A DNA stretch of 39,128 bases, from contig JABLXV010000002.1 in NCBI GenBank assembly GCA_013177895.1, forward strand, positions 65,285 through 104,412. The letters run 5' to 3'. Every line of letters starts with the position of its first letter. Positions within the stretch are counted from its first letter, which is position 1. The position numbers and the translations under genes were made by a program. The DNA is from Brevinematales bacterium (GTDB lineage Bacteria > Spirochaetota > Brevinematia > Brevinematales > GWF1-51-8). The notes under the pieces were generated by a model, which was not told where the DNA came from, did no database searches, and saw only the letters and a program-made list of their open reading frames with translations. This document shows positions 16,201-26,900 of the stretch, in pieces.

Positions 16201-19200
16201 CGGTGTTGTTCACATAGATACTGATCGTATTGGAGACTTCGGCTGTAGAAACCGTATTCGGGTATGCATAATAGGAAGAATTGTAAGCAGGAATAATGAC
16301 TCTAAATTCAAGGCTCTTCCCGATATTTGCAGGATTCTTTGAAGCAGTAATGGGGGGATTGTTTTTTAAATTTATCCCATATACTTTCCAATTGCCAATG
16401 AATCCTTCATTGTTCTGATTGTCAAACGCTGTAAACTGAATAGTATCTTTGCCCATTGATGGAATAAAATTATTACCATAGTTGATGTAAATACATCCAT
16501 CATTGGAATACCATGTTGTTGCAGCTATTGTAGTTGATATTCCGGTAACATTTGTAATAACAAGTTTATTATTTGCATTAGTAGTTGGAGGAACAATTTT
16601 AAATACATACATGTTATTACTTAATTCACCTGTATTTGTTACAATGAATGAAAAACTAGTGGAAATATTGTCTTTACCTACTGTATTGGGATTTACATAG
16701 GCATAAAAAGAAGCATTAGGCGCTTTTATTTGCTGTACGCTTGTTCCTTTTACTTGACATGGAATAGCCGTAGTATTATTTGTATAATATACTTCCGCTT
16801 TCCAATCTACATTTGTCGGATTTGCTAAGAGCGGTTTGACAGCTTTTATAGAAAGATGAGTTGTCATATTCTGGTTAAGCAGTCCTGAACCGGGATACGT
16901 GAGCCAGATATAACCGCCGCTGACTGTTACATCAGCCGAAGTCAGGGTTACGGAAATATCACTCGGATTTACGGTATAAAGACTCGGAATTTTTATCCGA
17001 ACTTTATTGACCGAAAGACTCCCGTTCGTACCGTTCTTTATATCGTAGGTAAACGTATTGGTTCGAACAGTAGTTAATGTGTCTCCCAATAACGTCACCT
17101 TGACACGTTCCGTACCGTACACCCATGCGCTTCCGATTACCAGGTTGGTCAGCTCGTAGTAGGTTTTCCCGGGATTCCCGATATCGTAGAACCCGTTATC
17201 GGCGAAAAATTCCCATTTCCCGTTGGTGGGCAATAATGTCATATTGGATATCATCGCGGTGACAATCAGGGTATCCGATTTCCCCGCTGTAATTTCCTTC
17301 GCCGCAGGGATATAATTCACCTGTATATTCGTCGATGTAATGGTGAAATACGCCGAATTGGTTGAGGAAAGATTGAGTCTCGTACTGTACACCGATTTCA
17401 CAAAGCCCTTCAACGGTTTCGGCATCTTGACCATGATTTTCTCGAATATATCCTGCCCTATTCCGGTGTTTGTTACAATAAGCGTAAACTGCTGGGTGAT
17501 AATACTGCCCGCCGGTTCGGACTTCTGCACGAATACCACGTTCGGCGAACCGCCGCCGCCGCCGCTCGGTTTGGGAATTTCAAAATCAATCTTTCCGCTC
17601 TTCCCGGAAAGGATATCCGGGTTCCCGAGCGTATCGTACTCTAAATCGTTCCTTACCGACGGATAGAAATACGCCTGTTTATCTTCCTGTCCGACTATAT
17701 CCACCATCTTGAAGGTGACTACGCATGCCTGTCCGCCGTCTAACGGGGGACTCAGCGTAATCTTAATCCGATGCAGAGACATCTCAGGCACCGCCGTACC
17801 TACGCTGGGATTGATAAGCAAGACGTTGGTGGAGATATCCGCGGGAATAGGTATATAGAAGTAATGGATTCTGTTTCCCGGCAGCCCTGTATTCGACAGC
17901 ACAAACGTTATATCGTTAGTTACCGACGATGACGCGATGATCTGAGGAGAGACCGAGAATTTAGCGGATACGGGAGGGAGTTTAAAATAAAGCTTGTTTG
18001 TTCCTCCGTAATTCGGATCGAATTCGGCAAGGTCATACCAATCAACGTCATTAGTCTCATATTCCGATTTATACACATAGACCGGTATGGTTACGTTTGT
18101 CGGCATCCGGTTTGTGGAGAAAGTCGCATAGTTTACGCTATCGATAAATTTAACAATCACGTTCTCTTTATCGTTATTCACATATTTCGAGAACAAGCCT
18201 CCATTCGTATCGTTAAAGAATTTCAGATAGATGAAGTTTGTCCCGTTAAAATTCGTCTGAATAATATTAGCGGGGTTTTTCATGTAGGTAGTATTCACGC
18301 TCAGTATGGTCGGGAACTTATCCGCCGAGAACATTAGCATTGCATACTTTATGCTGACGCCGCGAGGCGAGGTATTATAGATCGTATTGGTGATCGTATT
18401 GGTGATCGCAGTCGTGTATATCCACGCCGGATTAATAAAGTTCGCCGCCGAGGGTGTGGGAGGTTTGATAGTCACACTCCACGATTTACCGAATTCCTGC
18501 GACTGCATGACGTACCCTGAAAGGTTTCCGTTATCCGCATATAGTATGAACGGCGCAAGTACAGCCGGGGAGTTTACGTTCGTATTGGTGTGCGTCATGG
18601 TGAACTGTATCGTATCCACATCATTTGTTTTCAGCGGGGTTCCGTAGTTGATATAAATCATCCGCTCGCTATTCGTATAGGATACCGACGCGCCTTTCGC
18701 GCTGGGAGTGGTAACCGAAATACCGGTATAGTTCACAGGAACCGATATCTTCGCTTTGATAATCGAATTATCGCCCTTTCCCTGATTCTTTATCGAATAG
18801 GTATAGCTGTTCTGGTTGCTTGCCACAATCGCGAAGATCGCGACTTTATCGGGGCTGATCGACCCCACCGCGATGGCATTCGACTTCGCAACCGTTACCT
18901 GCATGAGCGATGTATTGGTAGCGTTCTGCCATGTCGTTCCGGTTACATAAAAGCTGCTGTTAACAGCGACCTGCCAGAGGAAATTAGACGAACTTTGCGC
19001 CCCTATCGAGGGAGTCCCGTAAGCATTAAACGAGATACGGTCGAAACCGTCTTCCCCGGGGAATCCGCCGATCAGGCTATTCGTATAATAAACATAGATA
19101 TATCCGCCCGATACGAACGCGTTGTTCGTACTGAGGTCGCCTGACGAAGTTTTCAGTACCATCGACTGAATATTCAAAAGACCCGCGCTGTTATTACTGA

Positions 19201-20941
19201 CAGTGAAGCCCGACGGTATCTGGATACGGATATGCGAAATATCCGGCGCTCCGGTAACCAGTTCGGACGATATTTTCACCGTAAACACGGACTGCTCGGT
19301 CCCTACTATAATAGGCGACGGAGAATATTCGACCTTCGCGTAATTCAGCTTAGGTTGGGTATAAGTCCTTACCAGGAGACCCTCGGTTCCGTTAGCATAC
19401 GCTTTTTTCTTACCTGTGGTGGCGTATTTCATTACTCCGCCGAACGCGAAATCCGTCCCGGTCCTCGCGTGTTTCGTACAATCGGCAAAAACTTCGAAGT
19501 TCTGGCCTAATCTGTCCCCGGTCGCGGGAGTAGTGATAGAGAACCCGATTTTTATCGTGCCGTTTGTTACGACATTATTAGCCCCGTCCGTCCCGAGCAT
19601 CCCGAAGCGGATATACAATAGTCCGCCCCTGTCCTCGACATAGAAATTATTCGCGGGGAGTCCGCCGATTCTATACGATGCCCCGGTCTGCGGTGTCATT
19701 ACCACACCGGCGGTGTTAGTCACCCATACATTTGCGGGTATCCACGCGCCGTAACCCGTGGGCTTCTTGATATATATTTCGCCGATACCGCTGTCGTTGG
19801 TCGAACCCATCTGCGGTGTCAGGCTGACCGTAAACGGCACAAGCGCGCCCGTCACCGCTTTCTGCGGGGTTATCGACGCTACCAGATTACTGGCTACCGT
19901 ACGGATATAGAAATTATCAAACGCTGTACATACTTCCCCTTCACGGAAGAAGGGGGATTCAATCCCGAAGAAACCCACCAGATCGTCATACCACCCTACG
20001 CTAGCTGAACCGACAAGAACCCATGTGTTTGATACATTTGCGGTATCTCCTATCGGATCGGGATTGATATACATTTTTACCGTTTCCCCGTCATGGGTGA
20101 TTTTTATCCCTAGTTCAGTAGTGATGGGGTTGGTATAACCGTCGCCGTCCGCGAATTGTGTCGCAAGACAGTTCTGATTATTCAGGTTATTATCGTCAAA
20201 ATTCTTCCTGAAATTTCCCGTCAGGTTTCCGGGAGTGACACTATCCACATCTCCCGTTAATGCAGCAATCGCTACATCGTGCTCGTAATCCTTATAGTAT
20301 CCCCATGTGTTATTCGCTATTCCATAATTTGCCTTATCGTAGAAGTAGACATAGTTTTCCCATGTGTCATACGGATCGTGCGCACCGTTATCCTGGGCAA
20401 TCCAAGCAGTTACCAATCCTTTTTGCGCCGCACTATTCGCATATCCGCCGGCTTCCCCGGAGTCGCCGCGTGCGTCTATGCTGGTGGTATAACGGATGAT
20501 GACATACCCGAACGGTTCTTCCAGTGAGGCATTTATCGTAGGACTTCCGAGAGCGGCACAATTTTTCGGATCCCATTTCGCGCCGTCGCCCAGATACCAG
20601 TTGTTCCATGATAACGCTGAATTGTTCGGCTTACCATAGATATTCAGCATATTTCCGCTGACGTTGACCGTACCGGGGTGATTTCTATCCCATGCAGACA
20701 CTCCATCCAAGGGAGAATCCTGAAAGAGATCAAACACGATCATATCGCGGCTCATACGGAAGTTAAAATCCCATCCGTTAGCGATTGCGGTTGGAGAGCT
20801 GGAAAAGTTCTCGAAGTAGTACATCGATTTTCCAAAACCCGTGACCGAAGTCAGGACAACCATCGATATTGCGAGGATTAAGCTATATATTTTGCTCATA
20901 GGGTTTCTCCCGAGTTTGTGCGTATTATTTATGTGTTTCAT
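13226..20941 (-). CDS. Giant secreted repeat protein A with type A-like sorting domain
   Basis: A 2571-residue protein. A signal peptide (hydrophobic core IYSLILAISMVVLTSVTG) is followed by a concanavalin-lectin-like domain (about 40-345) ending in AFDNFYIRTV. Thirteen beta-sandwich modules of about 143 residues (about 350-2210) follow, each with a V-x-N-T-G turn, an I-x-I-P strand and a D-x-I-x-F strand. Then come a carboxypeptidase-regulatory-like fold (about 2210-2310) and a domain shared with protein B (about 2318-2460). The C-terminus (about 2475-2571) resembles FlgD-Ig or type IX type A sorting domains, with FWDGTDDEGYPVKSGVFVYR and final IVLAR. Asn and Thr are abundant. A glycine run (GGGGG, near residue 1125) follows module 5. 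The ATG at 20941 has AGGAGGG upstream; an in-frame ATG at 20899 has a weaker GGGAG. Role unknown: adhesin or surface layer are options. Confidence 0.85.
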   Translation of the reverse strand: MKHINNTHKLGRNPMSKIYSLILAISMVVLTSVTGFGKSMYYFENFSSSPTAIANGWDFNFRMSRDMIVFDLFQDSPLDGVSAWDRNHPGTVNVSGNMLNIYGKPNNSALSWNNWYLGDGAKWDPKNCAALGSPTINASLEEPFGYVIIRYTTSIDARGDSGEAGGYANSAAQKGLVTAWIAQDNGAHDPYDTWENYVYFYDKANYGIANNTWGYYKDYEHDVAIAALTGDVDSVTPGNLTGNFRKNFDDNNLNNQNCLATQFADGDGYTNPITTELGIKITHDGETVKMYINPDPIGDTANVSNTWVLVGSASVGWYDDLVGFFGIESPFFREGEVCTAFDNFYIRTVASNLVASITPQKAVTGALVPFTVSLTPQMGSTNDSGIGEIYIKKPTGYGAWIPANVWVTNTAGVVMTPQTGASYRIGGLPANNFYVEDRGGLLYIRFGMLGTDGANNVVTNGTIKIGFSITTPATGDRLGQNFEVFADCTKHARTGTDFAFGGVMKYATTGKKKAYANGTEGLLVRTYTQPKLNYAKVEYSPSPIIVGTEQSVFTVKISSELVTGAPDISHIRIQIPSGFTVSNNSAGLLNIQSMVLKTSSGDLSTNNAFVSGGYIYVYYTNSLIGGFPGEDGFDRISFNAYGTPSIGAQSSSNFLWQVAVNSSFYVTGTTWQNATNTSLMQVTVAKSNAIAVGSISPDKVAIFAIVASNQNSYTYSIKNQGKGDNSIIKAKISVPVNYTGISVTTPSAKGASVSYTNSERMIYINYGTPLKTNDVDTIQFTMTHTNTNVNSPAVLAPFILYADNGNLSGYVMQSQEFGKSWSVTIKPPTPSAANFINPAWIYTTAITNTITNTIYNTSPRGVSIKYAMLMFSADKFPTILSVNTTYMKNPANIIQTNFNGTNFIYLKFFNDTNGGLFSKYVNNDKENVIVKFIDSVNYATFSTNRMPTNVTIPVYVYKSEYETNDVDWYDLAEFDPNYGGTNKLYFKLPPVSAKFSVSPQIIASSSVTNDITFVLSNTGLPGNRIHYFYIPIPADISTNVLLINPSVGTAVPEMSLHRIKITLSPPLDGGQACVVTFKMVDIVGQEDKQAYFYPSVRNDLEYDTLGNPDILSGKSGKIDFEIPKPSGGGGGSPNVVFVQKSEPAGSIITQQFTLIVTNTGIGQDIFEKIMVKMPKPLKGFVKSVYSTRLNLSSTNSAYFTITSTNIQVNYIPAAKEITAGKSDTLIVTAMISNMTLLPTNGKWEFFADNGFYDIGNPGKTYYELTNLVIGSAWVYGTERVKVTLLGDTLTTVRTNTFTYDIKNGTNGSLSVNKVRIKIPSLYTVNPSDISVTLTSADVTVSGGYIWLTYPGSGLLNQNMTTHLSIKAVKPLLANPTNVDWKAEVYYTNNTTAIPCQVKGTSVQQIKAPNASFYAYVNPNTVGKDNISTSFSFIVTNTGELSNNMYVFKIVPPTTNANNKLVITNVTGISTTIAATTWYSNDGCIYINYGNNFIPSMGKDTIQFTAFDNQNNEGFIGNWKVYGINLKNNPPITASKNPANIGKSLEFRVIIPAYNSSYYAYPNTVSTAEVSNTISIYVNNTGTGTNNITSVKVFFASPFTNAGLIATTIKGSAPVVGSNYILVNYPTPIPPSSNDVITLKIRDNIDFGNSSAYFTANVMYNTSAGQYISSSVSVGTNLVSFQMPAPSVAAEMSPNDFYSSQNSGTITFRLINKATGSNKAQKIVLYIPDQFTNQMDDLKLTDVNGMTTNITYSAGKFVLFYSDFAVGLTNTLTLSVTNFSTNLASYLFQSVASNGVLGAYTTTNTDSKYLNVVKAPSAELTAASKTVYSTRLNNTISFTIDNNTSGTEPVKYVRIDIPAIFNNITAPSSSKGVIAQQTASYIIVAYTNSANFLPKGQQDTVTMTIWDTTNMVEMYPLSYTVKANNGSGYGFVREPNNGLKQYMKIPLADITNYQISSWFLINTSLKIETNNFIFILSNRNANENLVYSNVIILPNEIGNHIVSSINTGHSGASATNIGSKLIITYSGANGFFPGETNLITFQFTNSVFTAKNLLMKVYSYNTSSYGSTLMNVNLYFKSPQEPTEAYVYNKKILYSIDHYNEIVYKVKNGMYDIGIQKIRIEFNTTNLMITNIYSDYHHAFLPYTTTPSNVLINFAAVGLLPSRQDISKGETTLHFYVVYTNNTSWTNNMAAQVQYDGNLEWASTKVYTGEWNYTPVLLADFGRIIGYVLPGSANPTVKLLMPGSTNAIMTNKFGELITAAANSANGYYVLDYVPPGAYQINFSGDLYKSSVLSNINVVINQITNGVNYKMKKDSFNPNSTVVQQSLCLDDLNSVLIVPPGIIRNYFAVDMWISNINSQQMAEVGGGYIQTPADRNNLEVFYLDMSDINGYDVTAQEIWGNLTLKLYYNETNIAAQGWSENSLAIYYWREMTGEWMRIGGKVNTLENSVTAQVSYIHQYYAIFGENSIKEIAPGFVNVTVDPKIFTPFSTDKGFKNMKLSVGFAKEVAKYEIKIYTLSGELVRSFTFEGGGYTQAEVFWDGTDDEGYPVKSGVFVYRVIADGNTYSGTIVLAR
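16290..16870 (-). other. AT-rich mosaic segment inside giant gene A
   Basis: By hand count, the 60-base rows from 16321 to 16800 (three of them only partly typical) have 25-38% GC. Rows only 400 bases away, such as 15901-15960, reach about 58%. The segment encodes roughly residues 1358-1551, matching one beta-sandwich module (the eighth) and its linkers. The reading frame is intact and the amino-acid pattern is unchanged. Codon choice shifts to A/T-ending codons. This suggests that one module was acquired or exchanged from a source of different composition. Confidence 0.65.
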
Positions 20942-20950
20942 ATAGCCCTC

Positions 20951-23900
20951 CTAACGTACGATCACAAGGGTGCCGGAATAAGTCTGCCCGCCTACAATTA
21001 CCTGGTAAATGTAGACACCGCCCTTAATCGGGTAACCCTCGTCATCTTTGCCGTCCCATGCAACCTCGCCCTGGGTAAACTTCCCTCCGCTGTCCGCGGT
21101 ACGTTTGAAGCTACGCACCAGCATACCGAACAGGTCATATATCTTTACTTCATAACTATCGTACTCTTTATCGAATTCAAACGATATCCTGATAGTCGTA
21201 TAGTAATCGTCAGAACCATAGGGTGTAAATACTTTCGGCCTGAGCACTACGTTCTGGATGATACCCTGCTCGTTCACCAACTTAGCCATAACCGCGTAGA
21301 ACCCGTGCAGATAAGCGACTCTCGCCGTTACTACATTATTTACGCTATCTACCGTACCGCCTATCCTTACCCACTTCGAGTCGGAGTAGTCCGTGTCGCC
21401 GTTATCGTCCCAGTAGAATATTCCCAGATCGGCGACCTGCCATCCCCATCCGAGGTTGGTAACAGGATCGAACGCCAGGTACATAATCGCGTCAAGCTCT
21501 AACAGCGACCCTCCAATAGGATTATCGTCGCTATCGTAGAACTGGAACAGGTAACCGAACATTCCGTCCTTACCCAACGGAGGTTTAATCAGCTTGCTGT
21601 CGTCAATTTTCGCCTTCTGGGGCGGTGTTAACGGCAGTACTTTTATATCCACCGAAAATTCGTTCCCTACGGAACCCGACGGGAAGAAGATACGTGTATT
21701 GGTCTGCATATAGCAGGTTACTTCCTGATCAGGCGCTTCATCGCCCGATTTAAGGGTGGCGTTCCGCATCGTGATAATTGAAATATTCGTGATCTTGTTC
21801 GCGGCAATATTGATAAAGAAGCTTTCCTTCTTGAATATGCCGGGTAACGAGAACTCCATACTATAAGTGCCCGCAGGAATACGGCTGAGTATATATTGCC
21901 CGGTATCTACCGTACTTAACGCGCCCAGATTTATCCCGTTGTCATTCGTAGCAAGAACAGTCGTGTTGGAATAGTACAACTTGACATTAACGGCCTTGAT
22001 ATACGGATAAACCGTGCCCTTAACCGCGCCCCACGCGGAATTGGTAATACCGATATAGCTGAGATTTCCGCCGGTCTGGATACCGATAACATTCGTGTTA
22101 GACCCGCTTTCCAGCACAATCGAGTTGGTCGTATGCACTTGGATATAGAATATATCGTTCAACGCGTAATCGAATGTTATCCGCACGTCGTCGTATTCGG
22201 TGAATTCCATCGACGAGGGAGCTGTAGCGCCATAGGTCAGTATAATCCGGTTATTATTCGTATCGAACAGGATAGTTTGCGCGATACTGTTCGCGGTATC
22301 GATAGTAACATGATTGAATACATCCATCAGATTGGTATCGAACACGATGATCGATTGCGTGAGCACTGACCCGGTCGAACGGTTCATAATACGGAATGTC
22401 AATGTCGCATTGGTTTCGATCAGGTACAGGTTATTCTCGCCGTAGAAATAAGATTCCGCGGCTACAGGAGGATAGTCCACGCTCAGCATCAGGTACTGAC
22501 CGAGATTACCGGAACAGTTGTAATACACCGGGTTATTGGTCAGATTGGCCGCCAAGACTTCTATGCTCAGGTTGGTAATCTGATTGATCGTATTGACAAA
22601 ATCGAAACTGATATCGTCGCTATTTCCGATATCTAAAAGATTGGTGTATCTGAGATAGATAATGTTACTTGTCGCGCTGTAAGTAACCACCCCGCCGTAA
22701 GCGCTATTAATATTGGCAATACTCGCCAGACCGAACGGGAGCTTAATTTTAGCGAAACTGATTCTATCCGACCCGTTACCTATATTGGTAAGGGTGATCG
22801 TCATACTATTGGAAATTTTTCCTAATTCTATATAATCCGGGGTGGACGAGGTTCTCGCATAAACTTCGGGCATAATAAAGAACGCATTAGCCGATTTCCC
22901 CGAACTGATATTCATCGGGTAATATCCCTGGCCGTTATGAGCCCAGACATAGAATGAATTCGTCAGGTTCCCGATCTCATAATCATCCTGCAGAAGTATA
23001 CGTATCGTATCCTGGTCGCCTACCGGGATTGTTTCGCCCATAGCCTGATAATCCAATGTCAGGCTGGTAATCGTCCCATAGTTGCTCACAGGTATATCGT
23101 TGGCTACAACCGAATAGTTTGTAAACTGCGACGGGAACTGGATGACCAGCTTCTGGATATGCAGGGTCGCCGCGTTGACGCTGTTATTGATCGTGAACAC
23201 ATACTCCTGCTCATTCGTCGACGTATCTATCTCATTGGGCGATACGCTGAACGAAGGAACACTCGTCAGGGACAAATCCTTGTTGCCGGAAGTGTAATTC
23301 GTATTGATATAGTTCTTGACGGACGATTCGATAGTGACATCCTGAGACGCGGAGGCCGCGTTAGTAACATAGATAAACAGCTTATCCACTGTTTTCGGCG
23401 CGAAATTCGTATAGGTCAGCGTAATAATACCGCTTGCCGAGGCGTAGGAAATATTCGAGGCAATCGAGTTAGATACCTTCGACGCGCTGAAACCGGTGCG
23501 GAAGATACTCGGGAGCAGTATCTTTACCTCATTCAGGTCGTTGGAACCCTGGCCGGTATTGCTGACATTATAGGAAATAACCAGATCGGGCCGGTTGAGG
23601 TACATTTCGCCCGGCGTCTTGGTCACCGATGCCGACGGCAGCGGCATCTGGAAGTTGATAGCCAGCGATTTACCTGCCATCAGGGTCGCGGGTTTATACT
23701 GGTTATAGGTGGAGTCGAACGCCACATCCGCGCTCCATGTCACGGATGTTTCGGAGTGTGAAATCAAATCCCTGATTTTTATCAGGACTTTATCGCTTTC
23801 TCCGGGGAATATTTTATCGGAGGAATAGTCCAGCCAGATATACCCGTTCGATATAACCGCGGCCGGTATCGTTTTATTGACGCTGGATACGGAAACCCAG

Positions 23901-26900
23901 TTCGTATCGAATACCGTACCTATATCCGGGATTTTTATCTTCGCATAGGTGATACGGTTTCCCGTACCGCTCTGGTTCCAAATTTCAAAATATAGATAAT
24001 TCGTAGTAAACGTGGAATAGACCGTATTCGGGTCGAACTGCGATACGTAATTGTAATTACTTGCGGAAATATAGATATAAGGGCTATAGTCGGGTTTGAC
24101 TATATTAAGAGCGAGACTCTTTCCGCCCATCTCGACCGCGGTCTGCATGAGAGTAATATTGGTATTCGTCGTGTTATCGACATATACCTTCCATGTCTGC
24201 GCAACCTCGGTATTGGTGATATTATCGGCGCCGATAAACTGTACCACATCGGTCTCGGAGGTATTCAAACGCTGAGACGCGTTGGTGTAATACACCAGTA
24301 ACAACCCGTTATGATAGTAGCATACTCCGCCCTTTACCGTGGAGGAAATCGAGCTGATATTGGTAATCGCGGCGGGAATCTCCACCGCCATCATCAGGAT
24401 ATTATTATCCGTTTCCCCGCTGTTCTTAATATTGATCTTATAGGTATTCGTAGGGAAATCCTGCGAAACGGAATTGGGTTCGCTGAATGCCAAACCGCTT
24501 GCTATCGGGTTACTGAAAGTAACATCCTTCGAGTAGCCCCCGGTTTTAGTTTTAGTAGGATGCCAACCCGTACCGTCGTTATAGTTGACATAGATTTCCG
24601 AAGCCACATTGTTAGGCCCGCTTTCCCAGTTATCGTAGGCGGTGAAATTAATCGATACCGCGTTATTCGGCGCTATACCCGACGCGTACCCTACCTCGAC
24701 GATCGCCGAGTTATTCGAGTAATAAGTATTATAGGTATCGCCGCCGGAACAGTTCGATATCTTGGTAAACGGCGTAAGCATGACAATCTTAACGCCATAG
24801 ACGTTTTTACCGGTAACATAGTCGCCGTTCTTCAGGAAATAAGCAAAGATATTTTTTACGGAAGGCGTCAGTATCTCGTTGGGGGTAAGATACCCATAAG
24901 GAGTATCGACCTGCGCGAGAGTTTTACTCCCCGCGAGCCCGCCGACGGAAAGAGTCCATCCGCCGTTCGTCATATTATGCGATCCGTCCGCGTTCGTCGA
25001 GTTATTCGCCGCAAGCATGTTCCACGTACTGGTAAAGACGTTGGTGGTATTGACTAACAGCCATATATAGGTATTGTCGATCGCGCCCGCGTCCACATAC
25101 TGTCCGCCATCAAGGTCGTAATCGATACGAATGTAATCATTCGAAATATTGATCGCGCCGGGTTTCGAGACGCTTGTCCCGTTTAAGAGCTCGTTACTGA
25201 TCAGCAGGACTTTCCCGATAAACTGCGCGGGTATCTGAATCCAGACACGGTCGAGAAGGTTGCTTCCGACGCCGCGGTTGCTGACGCTGATACACACGAT
25301 GTTAGTCTTAGTCTGCCCCAAATCGGCGCGATAGATCGCGTAAGGGGCTATCGTATACGCGTACCATGTCGGAGGCGGAATAATATCCACCGTCTGAGAT
25401 TTTGTAGGAGTCACTTTAACAAAATTACTCCACATTCGTTGGTTCTGCACGCTTGCCTGTATGTCAAAATGCACCGATCCCGCGGACACGCTATCGTTCA
25501 GGTAGAATGAGATATTATCGCTCAATCCGCCCGCGAATGTGTTCCCGGAATACGTCACGCTCAATTTGTCCCCCGTGTAACTGATGCTTCCGCCGAGGGA
25601 GCTCGACCATGCGCTGACATTCTGAATATAATTAGTGGGTAAATGGATATATACCGTTTGGATAATATTGCTGACCCTTCCCATATTGCGGATAGTGTAT
25701 ACGACATTCGTGCCGCTGGAGGCTGAGTCGATATACCCTAATGGTACTGTAATATAAGCATCCGCCGCAGGTTGAGGATAGATGAAGTTCAGCGTCAACT
25801 GCTGGGGATCCTCGGCGTAAGGCTTGGCCTTGGCGTAATTGGTGGTATTTCGAACCTGCACGAGGAAAGAATAATTATTCGAGGAGTTTACGCTGTCCCA
25901 CGCTTTAAAGCTGACCACACACGATTCGCCGACCAAGTTCGTGGCCGCTTTCAGCAGATTGGTAAACTGCACATGAATGACGTTCGTCCCGCCGTTGGTG
26001 AGATATTTTGTACAAATCGCGTTGGAAATCTTCGTCACGGGATGGAACGCCGCGATACTGAAAATATTCGTTAATTGCGGAGGGCAGAATATCAATGCGT
26101 CGTATACATCATTGCCGAGTTCGCCGCTGTTCTGAATCGTGACCTGAATGTTAGTGGCGGTCAGAATATCGGTAAATATATGATGCGAAACCAAATCGTT
26201 GGTGTATTCTCCGCCCGGCGCGTTGATCTTCGCGATAGCTATAGCGGGAGGAGTATAATAATAGGTCTTGTATGTATCGGCGTGTTCCGCGACACTGATC
26301 CATCCTTCGCCGTTACCGTTATCCGCCCATGACGGGAAATTCGCCATGAGTATCAGGTTTGTCAGCGCTTTAACATTGTCGTGCCCATAGAATGTGATGA
26401 CGTCGCCGCCGCTGCTGAGGATGTTCGTAGCCTGCGCCTGATAATCGATTTTAATATAAGTATTGGTCACGCTCGCTACATTAGATACAAATGTCGTTAT
26501 CGTCGCGGGAAGAGTGCTTGCGATCGAGTTAATACTCGTAATCTTGCTATCTACACGGATAAGAACCTTTAATAAGTTATTACCGGTCAGGCCGTTATTC
26601 GCGACCACATACTTATATAAATTGCTGATGGCGGTATTTTTGATATAGTTCTTCGGCAGCCCTGTAATCGGGTTACCGTTCTGGGCATACGCCTGCGCGT
26701 CAGGCGGCTTCTTTCGGACAACCAACTGCTGGGATGGATATGCGATATTAGTGCCGTTTGTTACAAACGAAACACCCTGTACTGTAGAATAGGAATAAGA
26801 AGGGAAAGCAACCAAAACCATATTCGTACTCGGGGGTACATTGGTGGTAGTCGATGTATTGAACTTGATTGTATCGATACCCGTACCGGCGACAAGTTTA

